64,000 nt of DNA from Candidatus Roizmanbacteria bacterium (lineage in GTDB: Bacteria; Patescibacteriota; Microgenomatia; UBA1406; GWC2-37-13). Position numbers and translations under genes: made by a program. Shown here one piece after another: positions 1-10,129 of this stretch (position 1 is the stretch's first letter; every line of letters begins with the position of its first letter). The stretch is from positions 1 to 64,000 of the forward strand of contig JACRPE010000006.1 of assembly GCA_016214055.1 (NCBI GenBank), written 5' to 3'. The notes under the pieces are model-generated. The model had not been told where the DNA came from. It did no database searches and saw nothing but the letters and a program-made list of their open reading frames with translations.

Positions 1-139
1 GAATAGATTTCATAGTTGCACTATTGTACAGAGGGATGTTTTCAAACAGAGAGAAGATCTTTATGGAGTGATTTGCAATACCTTTTCCCATGAATAAAAT
101 ACATCCCTAAAAGTCTCATATGTATCGTAACTTATTCAG

Positions 140-151
140 TACAATGAAATA
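140..151 (+). promoter_or_regulatory. leaderless-type promoter: TACAAT-N6-ATG
   Basis: -10 ends 6 nt before ATG. Confidence 0.6.
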
Positions 152-1246
152 ATGGGCTCAAAATATCTGAAAATTGTTGCGGCGATGGGAGGAGCATTCC
201 TCATCATATTCGCAATTCCCGGTTTTCTGAAAATGAAGCCCCATATTCCAAGCAAAGACGAGATTGAAGCGTATAAAAAATCCATTTCCGTACGTTTTAC
301 CTTTCCTACAAGAGCACCTGCTCAAATAGTTGCCGAACAAATAACTCCAACCATTACCCAAAATAGTTACTGGGCGCCAACATTCACACCGGCTCCACAA
401 CCATCGGGTTTTCCGAAGATCACTCCACCAATCATCATTACTCAATCAAAAGTCCCTTCGCCAACTGTACGACCCAATATTTCTATAAAACCAACAATCA
501 TACCCACAAAATTTATTCCGTTCCCTACCTCTACCCCAATTCCAACACCAACATTACGACCGACTATTTACATTCCTCCCCCAACTGCTATTCCAACGCC
601 CACAAATGCAATAAGAACGCCCGACTATACTCAAATTCAAAGCATGACTTCAAATCCTCCCGTCATCGGATGCCGTGGGGGAACTACAAGCGGATGTCCG
701 GTCGATCAGCTTTATAACACCCCTCTTGACCGTGGTTTGGGATGGGCCACCTATTATGGAGATGAACAAACCTATGGATACAGTGTGGTTGCCGATGTGA
801 TTCACAATAGAAAAGGAATTTCAATGGATGACGCACATTCTTTCATCAACGAGACGTTTATGGCACGCCAATCTGATTTGACCCCCGAACAAGCGCGGGC
901 AACGGGGAAAGTAATTGCCTATGGGGCAACTCGCGGACCTTCCGACCTTTGGAGTATCAAATATCTTTTCGGCATTGATGATGCGTCAAATCCGCAACCC
1001 CGCTTCATCGGTCGGGTGATGATTATTGATATGGCCGCGCCACTTGACTGGTCGGGAAATCTTGCAAAACTAACGTATAGCTATAAAGGATGGAGCGGGT
1101 TAAATTGGATAGTTGATTTATCAAAAAATGGATTCATCCAAATTCCGACCGGGTATTCGGGTCAACCAGATAACGTTGGGGAGGGAAGACCGGGAGTAGT
1201 CCTTATTGATGAAAGTGTGATTGATCAATACATATATTCTCGATGA
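152..1246 (+). CDS. membrane-anchored/secreted protein: N-terminal TM, Pro/Thr-rich linker, unknown C-terminal domain
   Basis: ORF; N-terminal hydrophobic segment; TPTPTLRPT-type linker; -10 box 6 nt before ATG. Confidence 0.75.
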   Translation: MGSKYLKIVAAMGGAFLIIFAIPGFLKMKPHIPSKDEIEAYKKSISVRFTFPTRAPAQIVAEQITPTITQNSYWAPTFTPAPQPSGFPKITPPIIITQSKVPSPTVRPNISIKPTIIPTKFIPFPTSTPIPTPTLRPTIYIPPPTAIPTPTNAIRTPDYTQIQSMTSNPPVIGCRGGTTSGCPVDQLYNTPLDRGLGWATYYGDEQTYGYSVVADVIHNRKGISMDDAHSFINETFMARQSDLTPEQARATGKVIAYGATRGPSDLWSIKYLFGIDDASNPQPRFIGRVMIIDMAAPLDWSGNLAKLTYSYKGWSGLNWIVDLSKNGFIQIPTGYSGQPDNVGEGRPGVVLIDESVIDQYIYSR

Positions 1247-1313
1247 GTAAGTGGTAGGATAAACAAACATTTTTGTTCAAGTTTGCTATACAGTGGAGAA
1301 AAAGAATTATAGG

Positions 1314-1574
1314 CTATTTTTTAAAAGCGCCAAGCTCTTTGAGCTTCCACATGAAGAGGGCACCTTTACGTCTTGCATGTGAATCGACGACAAAGCGCAA
1401 AGCTTGTTCAAGGACCGGTCGGGGAACGGTTTTAGCCAATTTGATATAGAGACTTTTGCGGGGTTCATCCTGTAATTTTTCGGAAAGATGCACGCCGAAA
1501 GATTGATATTCTCGGGAAACATACTTGTCTTCGAGTGGGTTGAAAGTTTTAAGAATGTCAGCGATGGTTTTCAT
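1314..1574 (-). CDS. small conserved-looking hypothetical protein (86 aa)
   Basis: ORF overlapping by 4 nt with the downstream-operon glycosyltransferase. Confidence 0.6.
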   Translation of the reverse strand: MKTIADILKTFNPLEDKYVSREYQSFGVHLSEKLQDEPRKSLYIKLAKTVPRPVLEQALRFVVDSHARRKGALFMWKLKELGAFKK

Positions 1575-2737
1575 GTCGTCTTTTTTGCCAATATTTCCTT
1601 ATATACTTCCACATACTGGTCAACCATATGCTCAACGGTAAAGTTTTTTTCAACGTGTGCACGGCAGTTAAGTCTCATTTGTTTATATTGATCCTCCGGC
1701 ATTGCATAAATGCGCTCCACTGCCTCACACAAGCCCTCTATGCCGGTTTTCTTTATAATCCAGTCGCCTCGGATGTCATCATCACTCGGATTCACAATAA
1801 ATCCCGTTTCTCCGTCTTTGACAATTTCAGGTATAGATCCTCTCGCATAGGCTACAACCGGCGTTCCACAGGCCATCGATTCAATGAGGGTTAGACCGAA
1901 TGCTTCTTCTGCTTGAACGGGAAATAGAAACAGTTTACTTGTCTGATATTGCTTCGCAAGTTCAATTCGGTCAACGTCAAAGTCAATATATATTTTTAAA
2001 ATTTGGCTAATCGTGCTTCGTTTTTTAATAAATTCGCGATTAAGCCATTCCAAAGACTCTTCTTTTATGATGGGGAATACCTTTGCTTTCCTTTTAACTT
2101 TCTTTATTACCGTTAAAAATACATCTAGACCTTTATCTGGGATTGCACGGCCGGTCCATATTATTTGATCACTACCTATATTGTTAAAATGGAAATGTCT
2201 GTGGATATCTATACCATGATAGATTGTTCTTATGTAATTCAGATCAGGGATAGGCTTTCGTTGAGCATTACAAATGGAGACAAAGTAAACATTAGGCAGT
2301 TTTTTATAAAGAGAGAAAAATTTTTTTTGGAAAATAAAGTTTAAAGGTCCATGAAGGGTTATAATGATGGGTTTTTGTGAAAATAGTTGGGCAAATGGAA
2401 GAATATATTCAGCAATCCCCGTGCTTACGTGAAATAGGTCATACTGCTTATGCATCAGGAATGCTTTCGAAAAAAGAGCAAGCTCAAATAGTGTATGATG
2501 TTTGTTTCCAATGCTTTTATCGTCCATGGATGATCGATAGTTAATCGACTCTATTGGAACCGGTAATTTAGATGTTCCAGAAGCAAATGCGGTAATGCTA
2601 AGATTATCTCTTTTTGCCCTTTTTATTAAAGCATTGATAAGTAAGTATCCGAATATTTCGGTTCCTTTTTTTGTGCCGCTGTATATCTTTACCATGTTCG
2701 AGTTTAAGATAGCAATTCTCATATATTGATAAATCAA
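1571..2737 (-). CDS. GT4-family glycosyltransferase
   Basis: EAFGLTLIESMACGTPVVAYARGSIPEIVKDGETGFIV motif. Confidence 0.9.
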   Translation of the reverse strand: MIYQYMRIAILNSNMVKIYSGTKKGTEIFGYLLINALIKRAKRDNLSITAFASGTSKLPVPIESINYRSSMDDKSIGNKHHTLFELALFSKAFLMHKQYDLFHVSTGIAEYILPFAQLFSQKPIIITLHGPLNFIFQKKFFSLYKKLPNVYFVSICNAQRKPIPDLNYIRTIYHGIDIHRHFHFNNIGSDQIIWTGRAIPDKGLDVFLTVIKKVKRKAKVFPIIKEESLEWLNREFIKKRSTISQILKIYIDFDVDRIELAKQYQTSKLFLFPVQAEEAFGLTLIESMACGTPVVAYARGSIPEIVKDGETGFIVNPSDDDIRGDWIIKKTGIEGLCEAVERIYAMPEDQYKQMRLNCRAHVEKNFTVEHMVDQYVEVYKEILAKKTT

Positions 2738-3954
2738 TTAGTAGATTTAAGATCTAAAATTTTTTTGTAAATTTGCTCATATTGTTCAGTCATTTTGCTT
2801 AATGTAAAGTGTTTTTCAACGTGTGCGAGACAGGATCGTCTCATTTGTTTATAATCCTGGTCTGACATGTTACTCATTCGTTCAATTGCCTCACACAATC
2901 CCTCAATTCCTGTTTTTTTTATGGTCCAATCACCACGAACATCGTTGTCTGATGAGTTCACAATGAAGCCGGTTTTGCCATCCAGCACAATCTCGGGCAC
3001 TGACCCTTTTGCATAGGCTATAATCGGAGTACCACTCGCCATTGATTCTATCATAACGAGCCCAAATGGTTCATCCCAAAGCACTGGTACGAGCGTTGCC
3101 CTTCCTTCTTGATAAAAGGAAAACATTTTCGTTCTCTCTGTTACATCATCAAATTGAATGAGGTGAGTATTTTGAGAAATGATTGGAGCAATTTCGCTAG
3201 TATAATAGTCTTTTTCATTAACTCGTAGAGTGCTTGGGTCAACAGAACCCGTCATAATAAGCTTTCTGTTCGTTTTGATACAAGACATCATGGCATCAAA
3301 TACCCCTTTTTCCTTTACAATGCGACCTGCAAATAGGAATTTACTCCCTCCGTTTACATCAAAAGAAAAATTACTCTGGTCTAGTCCGTTGTGTACTGTG
3401 CCAATAAAAGATGTTGATGGAAATTTTTTCTGTTGAAAATCAGAAATAGAAACAAAAAAATTATTTTTCCTTGTATTGAAAAAATGAAAAAATTGAGAAT
3501 AAACATCTGGGAATTGAGGATATGAATGGAGAGTAAAAACACAAGGAGTTGTTATTTTTGAGAGAGCAGTTAATTCTGAAAGCGGAGTATTAGAGTGGAA
3601 GTGTATAAGGTCAAAATGCTGCATTTTAACAGCTTCAATCAAAGTAAAGTAAATATCAAACCAAAAGGTCAATTCAACCTCTCTCGCAATATTTGACTTT
3701 TGCATAATTTCATTCAACGGCATAACCGCTGATAATGGTTGGTGAGTTGAAAATATTTTCTTTGTTCTTACAGTTGAACCAGGCGGGCATAAAAAATATA
3801 CTTCATAGCCTCGATTTTGTAGCTCTTCAGCAAGAGGAACACTGATATAGGTGTCAGCCCTAATCACGTTAGTTGGTGGAGGAATGAGGTAGTCGCTCAG
3901 ATTTACGAATAGTATCTTCACAATGTTATTATCTTTGATAACTGAGAAATCCAA
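2734..3954 (-). CDS. GT4-family glycosyltransferase (tandem paralogue)
   Basis: EPFGLVMIESMASGTPIIAYAKGSVPEIVLDGKTGFIV; C-terminus nearly matches that of 1571-2737. Confidence 0.9.
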   Translation of the reverse strand: MDFSVIKDNNIVKILFVNLSDYLIPPPTNVIRADTYISVPLAEELQNRGYEVYFLCPPGSTVRTKKIFSTHQPLSAVMPLNEIMQKSNIAREVELTFWFDIYFTLIEAVKMQHFDLIHFHSNTPLSELTALSKITTPCVFTLHSYPQFPDVYSQFFHFFNTRKNNFFVSISDFQQKKFPSTSFIGTVHNGLDQSNFSFDVNGGSKFLFAGRIVKEKGVFDAMMSCIKTNRKLIMTGSVDPSTLRVNEKDYYTSEIAPIISQNTHLIQFDDVTERTKMFSFYQEGRATLVPVLWDEPFGLVMIESMASGTPIIAYAKGSVPEIVLDGKTGFIVNSSDNDVRGDWTIKKTGIEGLCEAIERMSNMSDQDYKQMRRSCLAHVEKHFTLSKMTEQYEQIYKKILDLKSTN

Positions 3955-4994
3955 TATTTAGTGTCTATTATACGTGTTTTTAAAATGTTCTGCTTAAGTA
4001 GTGAAATTTGCTTACCCTGCCGTATATCAGAACCTTTTTCTTTAATGAGCGCAGTGCATTCAACAATGGATCGAGCAATAAGTGAAGCGAAGTAAATAAT
4101 TTTATCCTCTTTTGTTTTAACTACTTTCTGTAGAGCAAAATCAAATATTACTTTTTGTATTTTCCTTTTCCTATAATGAACGATATAGAACTTTACCAGA
4201 TCATAAAATTTGTGATCTATCCCTGAATTGTCCCAATCGACTATTTGTATGAATGTACCCCTGTTAATAAAATTGGTTGGTTGAAAATCATTATGAGATA
4301 AATTATCAGAATTTGTTTTAACAATTTGTTCAAGTTTTTTGTTATAAAAGAGTGAAGATATGAATGAATATTCTCGCGATGAAAACAGCTTTTTATATTC
4401 TATCTCCCTCTCAGTAATTTCCCCCTCCTTATAGATATGAAACATCATATATGGCCAGCCATGAACTTCATAGTCCTTAGGTAAAAGGGAAATGGGGAAT
4501 TCATTAACAGCATTTATTATTTGAAATAAATTGGGTAAATCGTTCATTACGATAAAACTGGGTTGATAATAGTACCTGTTGCCATAATTATTACCCTGGA
4601 CATATTTGTATATCAAATAATCTCCAGTGCCCTCAATTAATGTTGGAGTATAACGATTCAATTTTTGCAATTGATTGTTTCGTAGAGCATCCCCGAGCAC
4701 CTTATTTTTATAAAAATAATTATTGATATATTTATCCTCAAATAGTTTAATTTTTATGAAATATTTCACATTTTTTGCTGAAGTTACCGGCTCAAAATAA
4801 CTAAAACGTGTTCTGTCATTCAAATTATCTAAAATTGGCCGGGGTGGCGTTAATTTTAATGAAGAAAGTATATGCTTGACCTTTTGATGAGCACTTTCAA
4901 TATTTTTTAATGCACGATAATTAACAAAGGGCATATAAAACTGCTCGTCTGGGGATAAACGTTGATTGGGGTTATTCAAAAAGAGTTTTTTCAA
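3918..4994 (-). CDS. aminoglycoside phosphotransferase/choline kinase-like protein
   Basis: LSHNDFQPTNFINRG...QIVDWDNSGIDHKFYDL (HxDxxxxN and D motifs). Confidence 0.75.
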   Translation of the reverse strand: MKKLFLNNPNQRLSPDEQFYMPFVNYRALKNIESAHQKVKHILSSLKLTPPRPILDNLNDRTRFSYFEPVTSAKNVKYFIKIKLFEDKYINNYFYKNKVLGDALRNNQLQKLNRYTPTLIEGTGDYLIYKYVQGNNYGNRYYYQPSFIVMNDLPNLFQIINAVNEFPISLLPKDYEVHGWPYMMFHIYKEGEITEREIEYKKLFSSREYSFISSLFYNKKLEQIVKTNSDNLSHNDFQPTNFINRGTFIQIVDWDNSGIDHKFYDLVKFYIVHYRKRKIQKVIFDFALQKVVKTKEDKIIYFASLIARSIVECTALIKEKGSDIRQGKQISLLKQNILKTRIIDTKYWISQLSKIITL

Positions 4995-6432
4995 TAAAAT
5001 TAATGGCCCATTGGTATATATTTTTTGATTTTAAATCTTCTCGCATTTTCATATTGCGTTCTTTCTTTTCTTTTGAAGGCATGATAAGTGCCTGATAAAT
5101 GGCATCAGCACCCTGTTCAATGTCGTAGGGATTGATGAGGAGTGCGTGGCGCAGGTCGTTTGCCGCACCGGCAAATTTGGAAAGCACAATCATGCCTGAT
5201 TCTTCCTCGCATGACAAGGCGTACTCTTTTGCAACTAAATTAAGGCCATCATCCAGAGGAGTGATGAGGCATAAGTCAGCATTTTTATAATAGGTTATGA
5301 CTTTTTCACGAGACATACCCTCCAGATTGAGTTGAATCGGCTCCCAGTCATTGCGTGAATATTTCCAATTAATTTTATCGCATAGGTCAGTCACTGCCTT
5401 GGCATAGTTTCGATAGACGGGGATATGAATGCGAGAGTAAGGCATGATACCGTAATAGATGAATTTTTCCTGAAATTCGGGGTGCTTTTCTAAAAAGCGG
5501 TCGATCATCTTAAAGCGTTCAATCAATCCTTTGGTGTAGTCTAGACGGTCCACACCCACTGCGAGATATTCAATATTCATTCCCATTTCTCGATTAAACT
5601 GTTTTTTTAATGTTGATGTGGCCTCTTTCTTTATTTCAAGTATTTCTTGATAATCGATACCGGCAGGAAGAGATTCAACTTTTGATATATGATCTTTAAA
5701 CGTGATATGTGATTGGTCAAAATCAATTTGTGCCTCAATCATCCGCTGTACACATTGAATAAAATTTTGTACATGATAACCGCGGTGAAAACCAATAAAA
5801 TCGGAACCTAACATACCGGTCAGGATCTCTTTTCCCCATGGGTTTACGCGAAAAATTTCGTATGTTGCCCAGGGGATGTGCCAAAAAGTGCCGACTTTTA
5901 TATTCTTTCCTGAGTCTTTCAACATCTTGGGAACAAGTGCCAGGTGATAGTCGTTGACCCAGACAAATGCCGGCTTATCACCTATTTCTTCCAAGATTGC
6001 ATCTGCAAATTTTTTATTTACCGCCTGATACGATTTCCACCAAGAAGCATGAAATTCAGGTTTTACAAATACCGCATGAGATAAGGGCCATAATGTCTGA
6101 TTGGAAAAACCATAGTAAAAATTTTCCAGTTCCTTTTTTGAAAGAAAGACGCGCTTAAGCGAATATGATTTAGTTTTTGGAGGTACGGGGACAATATTAT
6201 GTTTATTTACTACACTCTTGTCAGCATTTCCTGAACCATGCGCCACATAGATGGCATTTGAGGCTTGTGCAACGAGATCAAGGAGAGTATGCACACCTCC
6301 TGCCGTTTTGGTAACTTTTACTCCGTCAGGAGTCTTGGTATGAATATACGGCTCCCGGTTGGTAACAATAAAAAAAGTTCGGTCTTTCAAACTTTTCTTT
6401 ATGAACTTTTCAAAGTTTTCTTTACTGATCAT
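4972..6432 (-). CDS. otsA: GT20 trehalose-6-phosphate synthase-like glycosyltransferase
   Basis: VWVNDYHLALVPKML, HIPWATYEIFRVNPWGKEIL, GSDFIGFH, VDRLDYTKGL motifs. Confidence 0.88.
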   Translation of the reverse strand: MISKENFEKFIKKSLKDRTFFIVTNREPYIHTKTPDGVKVTKTAGGVHTLLDLVAQASNAIYVAHGSGNADKSVVNKHNIVPVPPKTKSYSLKRVFLSKKELENFYYGFSNQTLWPLSHAVFVKPEFHASWWKSYQAVNKKFADAILEEIGDKPAFVWVNDYHLALVPKMLKDSGKNIKVGTFWHIPWATYEIFRVNPWGKEILTGMLGSDFIGFHRGYHVQNFIQCVQRMIEAQIDFDQSHITFKDHISKVESLPAGIDYQEILEIKKEATSTLKKQFNREMGMNIEYLAVGVDRLDYTKGLIERFKMIDRFLEKHPEFQEKFIYYGIMPYSRIHIPVYRNYAKAVTDLCDKINWKYSRNDWEPIQLNLEGMSREKVITYYKNADLCLITPLDDGLNLVAKEYALSCEEESGMIVLSKFAGAANDLRHALLINPYDIEQGADAIYQALIMPSKEKKERNMKMREDLKSKNIYQWAINFIEKTLFE

Positions 6433-6434
6433 AT

Positions 6435-7466
6435 TTAAATAGAAATTTTAGCCTGGATTCCCGCCTTCGCGGGAATGACATAATTATACTTATTACTTTT
6501 TATAAACTCAACTATGCTTTTTGGACCTATAGATTGATGGAATGCGACGTCTCCCATTATTATTTTGCGTTTAAGGTTTATCTTCGGGGTATAGTGGAGT
6601 CGTGATCCACCTACAATCAGGCAGGTAATTTTTGCATGGGGCGGAGCTTTTATTTTCAGTCCTGCCTCAAGATCGGGAAAACTATCGCCGATCACGAGAA
6701 TTTCAGTGAGTCGTTTTTGAAGATGAGACATGACATGATTGACGGCATCAATCTTGCCGTTTTTTGGCGTCAGGTAGGCCAAAAATATATTTTTATCCGG
6801 ATTACTGTCATCGGTCAAATATAAACCGTCTATTTTTTTTATTTCACCCGCGAGGCGAAGTAATTCTGACTGAGTAGGGAATGACAGTTGGATGCGATAA
6901 TCTGCAGGAAAAATATCAGTTATTCCTTCTTCATAGTTAGATTCTGAATCAATGGGGGCGTATGAAAAAAGAATGTTCGAGGTCGAAAGAAATGAGGTTA
7001 TTTTCTTTTTCCAAATTATGGGATCGGGAAAATCTGGCGGGTAAAAACCTTGATCCTGCACGTATCCGCCATCCTTTTGCAGTACGTCTACCCGAGCTCC
7101 GGATGCGGAGATGATGATGGGAAGATCGAGTATTTTCCGGGGAACAACATCTTCCGGTTTTACATAGAAGTGCCTGTATTTATTATCAATATTCATGTGA
7201 GGTTGCGGCCGGGTAAATCCAAAATTTTTTTTTGACAGAAAATATTGCGCCTCGCTCATACACATTTCAACCGTTCGTGAAGTATTTAAGACACAGGTGA
7301 ATCCATTTTTTTGAAGTTCGGTGATAGCTTGATTTGTCAGATCTTTATCGAGCAGGTCCTTTTCATTTGTATCTCCGGGATTGGCCGTAAGGGTGCCGTC
7401 AACATCGATAAATGCGAGTTTATTTGAAGCAACGGACCGGACGTACTGATAGATAGATTGGCTCAT
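6435..7466 (-). CDS. HAD-family hydrolase (trehalose-/sugar-phosphate phosphatase-like)
   Basis: FIDVDGTLTANPG motif I; IGDSFPDLEAG motif IV; adjacent to GT20. Confidence 0.75.
   Translation of the reverse strand: MSQSIYQYVRSVASNKLAFIDVDGTLTANPGDTNEKDLLDKDLTNQAITELQKNGFTCVLNTSRTVEMCMSEAQYFLSKKNFGFTRPQPHMNIDNKYRHFYVKPEDVVPRKILDLPIIISASGARVDVLQKDGGYVQDQGFYPPDFPDPIIWKKKITSFLSTSNILFSYAPIDSESNYEEGITDIFPADYRIQLSFPTQSELLRLAGEIKKIDGLYLTDDSNPDKNIFLAYLTPKNGKIDAVNHVMSHLQKRLTEILVIGDSFPDLEAGLKIKAPPHAKITCLIVGGSRLHYTPKINLKRKIIMGDVAFHQSIGPKSIVEFIKSNKYNYVIPAKAGIQAKISI
6452..6479. repeat. CCTGGATTCCCGCCTTCGCGGGAATGAC element at the HAD gene 3' end
   Basis: encodes VIPAKAGIQ tail. Confidence 0.85.
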
Positions 7467-7478
7467 AAAAATATGATA
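7467..7478 (-). promoter_or_regulatory. leaderless-type promoter: TATCAT-N6-ATG
   Basis: minus strand. Confidence 0.55.
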
Positions 7479-7493
7479 CAGTATTAAGTATAT

Positions 7494-8915
7494 ATGGACG
7501 ATTTGCTAAAATTGAGACAATTACTTCTTCAAAAGGTCACCATCGTCGATCAACCCAAAACAAGGGGGGATCTCTATCAATTCTTGGGGAACACCAAAGA
7601 AGAGCGAGTTGCTAATTTAATGAAAAAGATACTAGGAGACATGGGGACTGAAAACAAAAAAAAGATATTTCAATATATCATCGATTTTTGGGAACGATCT
7701 ACGATTGAAGTGCCATACAAAGCCCCAGAATTCAAAGGTGTCAATCTCGCCAAGCGGCCTTTTTTAGCTCCCACCGGATCAAACGACGGAGAACATTTTG
7801 CCTTCGGAGAACAGTACCGTTGGGATACTTTTTTCCAAAATAGGGGGCTCATTCTGGCTGGAGGATTGGATCTGGCATTGGGTCAGCTGTTAAATCTTAC
7901 TGATGTTTTTGAAGAGTTTAAACGTATTCCTAATGCACTGGTAACTCCTTTTTTATCCCGTCCGCAACCACCTTTTGAAATGGCAGGCCTTATGGATTTG
8001 TTATCTGCAGGATTATCTTTTGACGGACAGGTCTCAAACATAGTAAAAGTAGTTGAGGAAGAGTTAGTCACAGAGTGGTTGGATTATAAATCAGGAAAGC
8101 AAAATCACCGCCAATCGCAGGAAATGGTTGAAAAATACGGCATGCTGACCCGTTATGAACCCCACTCAAACCCATTCATGGTAGGGTGCGAGGACGGGAA
8201 GGATCATAATTGGATTACGGCAACATACAGTTATGAATTTTTGCCGGTACAACTCAACGCAATCCTGTATGGTACGTTCACATCGTTGCAACAGTATTAT
8301 TCATCGCCTGTATGGGGAAACAATACCGAAAAAGCCACATTGTACGACTCATTAAGAAAACAAATGCTTGGAGATTTTCAAAAAACCTTTTGGTGCGACA
8401 CCGGCAAGTGGGCAGGATTCAGGGATTATTCTTTATTGAAAGGAAAAGAAGGCCATATTTTGTATGGAGACCTTTCCGCTGAGATTTTTCCGCTGTTTTT
8501 TAAACTTGCCACGCCCGAGCAGGCAGAAAAAACAAAAATTAATCTTGAAACCTTTTACAAAGGTGATATCGGATTATCATCTACAAGTCTGGAACTAAGA
8601 AATGGGGGAAGTATTCCGCAAGAACCGGTGGGGCCCTGGAAGTTCCAGTGGGAGTACCCGAACTGCTGGCCGCCCCTTATGATGATTGCGGTTGAGGGCT
8701 TAAAAAATTATGGTTTCGTAAAAGAAGCCAGGGGATACGAACAGAACTGGATAACGCATGTCGAAAAAGAATTTGAAAACAGGGGTGGATTCGCGGAAAA
8801 GTACCCTTTTTCAACCCAGACAAAGGTTGAACCGGGGTATTATGGCAATATGAAGGGGTTCGGATGGACGATTGCAACTTATTTAAGCTTCATGAAAGAC
8901 CTGACAGGAGTTTGA
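7494..8915 (+). CDS. GH37 trehalase
   Basis: GEQYRWDTFFQNRGLILAGGL and QWEYPNCWPP match GH37 signatures. Confidence 0.88.
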   Translation: MDDLLKLRQLLLQKVTIVDQPKTRGDLYQFLGNTKEERVANLMKKILGDMGTENKKKIFQYIIDFWERSTIEVPYKAPEFKGVNLAKRPFLAPTGSNDGEHFAFGEQYRWDTFFQNRGLILAGGLDLALGQLLNLTDVFEEFKRIPNALVTPFLSRPQPPFEMAGLMDLLSAGLSFDGQVSNIVKVVEEELVTEWLDYKSGKQNHRQSQEMVEKYGMLTRYEPHSNPFMVGCEDGKDHNWITATYSYEFLPVQLNAILYGTFTSLQQYYSSPVWGNNTEKATLYDSLRKQMLGDFQKTFWCDTGKWAGFRDYSLLKGKEGHILYGDLSAEIFPLFFKLATPEQAEKTKINLETFYKGDIGLSSTSLELRNGGSIPQEPVGPWKFQWEYPNCWPPLMMIAVEGLKNYGFVKEARGYEQNWITHVEKEFENRGGFAEKYPFSTQTKVEPGYYGNMKGFGWTIATYLSFMKDLTGV

Positions 8916-10008
8916 TTCCCCCACGGATGCTGTGATGACGGATGGGACTGAACCTAAGTTTCTTAAGTACCTTAAATCTCTCAATGTACTTATGAATAAA
9001 CTCTTTATAATGCCACGCATCCCAATATAAAGCGCCTTCCATCACAAAAGTTAAAGGACCGTGGGTAGTTTGTTGTTTAAATTCAACTATTCCTGCGATT
9101 TGGCATGCGGCAAATGAGGCGGAACGTTCCAGAATAATTTGTGCAAGCTTTGACCCATCACCTTCATTCTTTTCAGCTAATTGTGAAAGTTCTCTAGTTG
9201 ATGAAAGAGGGGAGAATGAAAGGTTGTTTTCTTTTGCAATGATATTAAAGTGTTTAAAAAGATATGCCCCGGCTACCTCCTTATCTGTGATTCCTTTCCC
9301 CGGATATATAGATTCTTTATCTATTATTTTTCCTGATGGGGTTTGAGTAAATGCATTAAAACTTCCACTTTGAAGATTTATAATTTGCTTATTCATACCA
9401 ATGGCATAATTGGTTCCGGTGCCGATAATACCGGCGACGGTAGTATTCCAAGATTGAAGTGTAACGTCAGAAATAAATAAGCAGACCGTATCGTTGGCAA
9501 CGGTAACGTGTACTTTCCGTTTGAGGCGGGTAAAAACAAACTCTTCAATGCTTTCTCCGACTTTTTTGCCAACAAGGCCGTCAAAACGATGTTCTTTTCC
9601 GCCCCGGACAAAGATACCGTCGAGTAAGTTGTCTCGGAAAACGGGATCAAGGGGATATGCCAGGTTTAAACTGAGGTAGGTTACGGTTGGATCAAGATGG
9701 CTCGTGATAAATTCCAAAAATATCCGGTCAGAGCCGAAACGGGGGATCGCATCATCTTTCTCACTCAAAACCACACATTCATTGGGCTGTTTTTTTACTA
9801 ATGCGGACTTAAAAACAGAGCCGCCGATTGTCATAACTTGAAACATTTCCCCGTCTTTAAGAGGAGAAGTTTGGGGGATGGTATGAGGCAAAAAAGAAAC
9901 ACTGCTTTCTTGACCCAGGCTTGCCTTTTGAATTTCATGAATAAAGTTATCTTTGATGATGAGAAGTTCATTGTTTGATAAAAGGAGATGGTCAAAATTG
10001 GCGGGCAT
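8890..10008 (-). CDS. hexokinase family sugar kinase
   Basis: GIIGTGTNYAIGM, SGSFNAFTQTPSGK...; start moved to ATG at 10008 (MPANFDHLL) because TATAAT-N6-ATG lies there. Confidence 0.75.
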   Translation of the reverse strand: MPANFDHLLLSNNELLIIKDNFIHEIQKASLGQESSVSFLPHTIPQTSPLKDGEMFQVMTIGGSVFKSALVKKQPNECVVLSEKDDAIPRFGSDRIFLEFITSHLDPTVTYLSLNLAYPLDPVFRDNLLDGIFVRGGKEHRFDGLVGKKVGESIEEFVFTRLKRKVHVTVANDTVCLFISDVTLQSWNTTVAGIIGTGTNYAIGMNKQIINLQSGSFNAFTQTPSGKIIDKESIYPGKGITDKEVAGAYLFKHFNIIAKENNLSFSPLSSTRELSQLAEKNEGDGSKLAQIILERSASFAACQIAGIVEFKQQTTHGPLTFVMEGALYWDAWHYKEFIHKYIERFKVLKKLRFSPIRHHSIRGGIKLLSGLS

Positions 10009-10020
10009 AAAATCATTATA
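10009..10020 (-). promoter_or_regulatory. leaderless-type promoter: TATAAT-N6-ATG
   Basis: minus strand. Confidence 0.65.
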
Positions 10021-10129
10021 CACCATTCAACCTCGTAGGTTAAAAATATATTGTCACAACAGTTCAAAACAAGCAAATTGTTGTGTATAGTCCCTGGACA
10101 AAAGAAAGAAGATATGAAAAAGTAATATT

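Noticed and set aside
158-445. Antisense ORF inside 152-1246 (and many similar antisense ORFs in the track)
   Set aside because: Fully antisense to a better-supported gene; composition reflects the reverse complement of a Pro/Thr-rich region.
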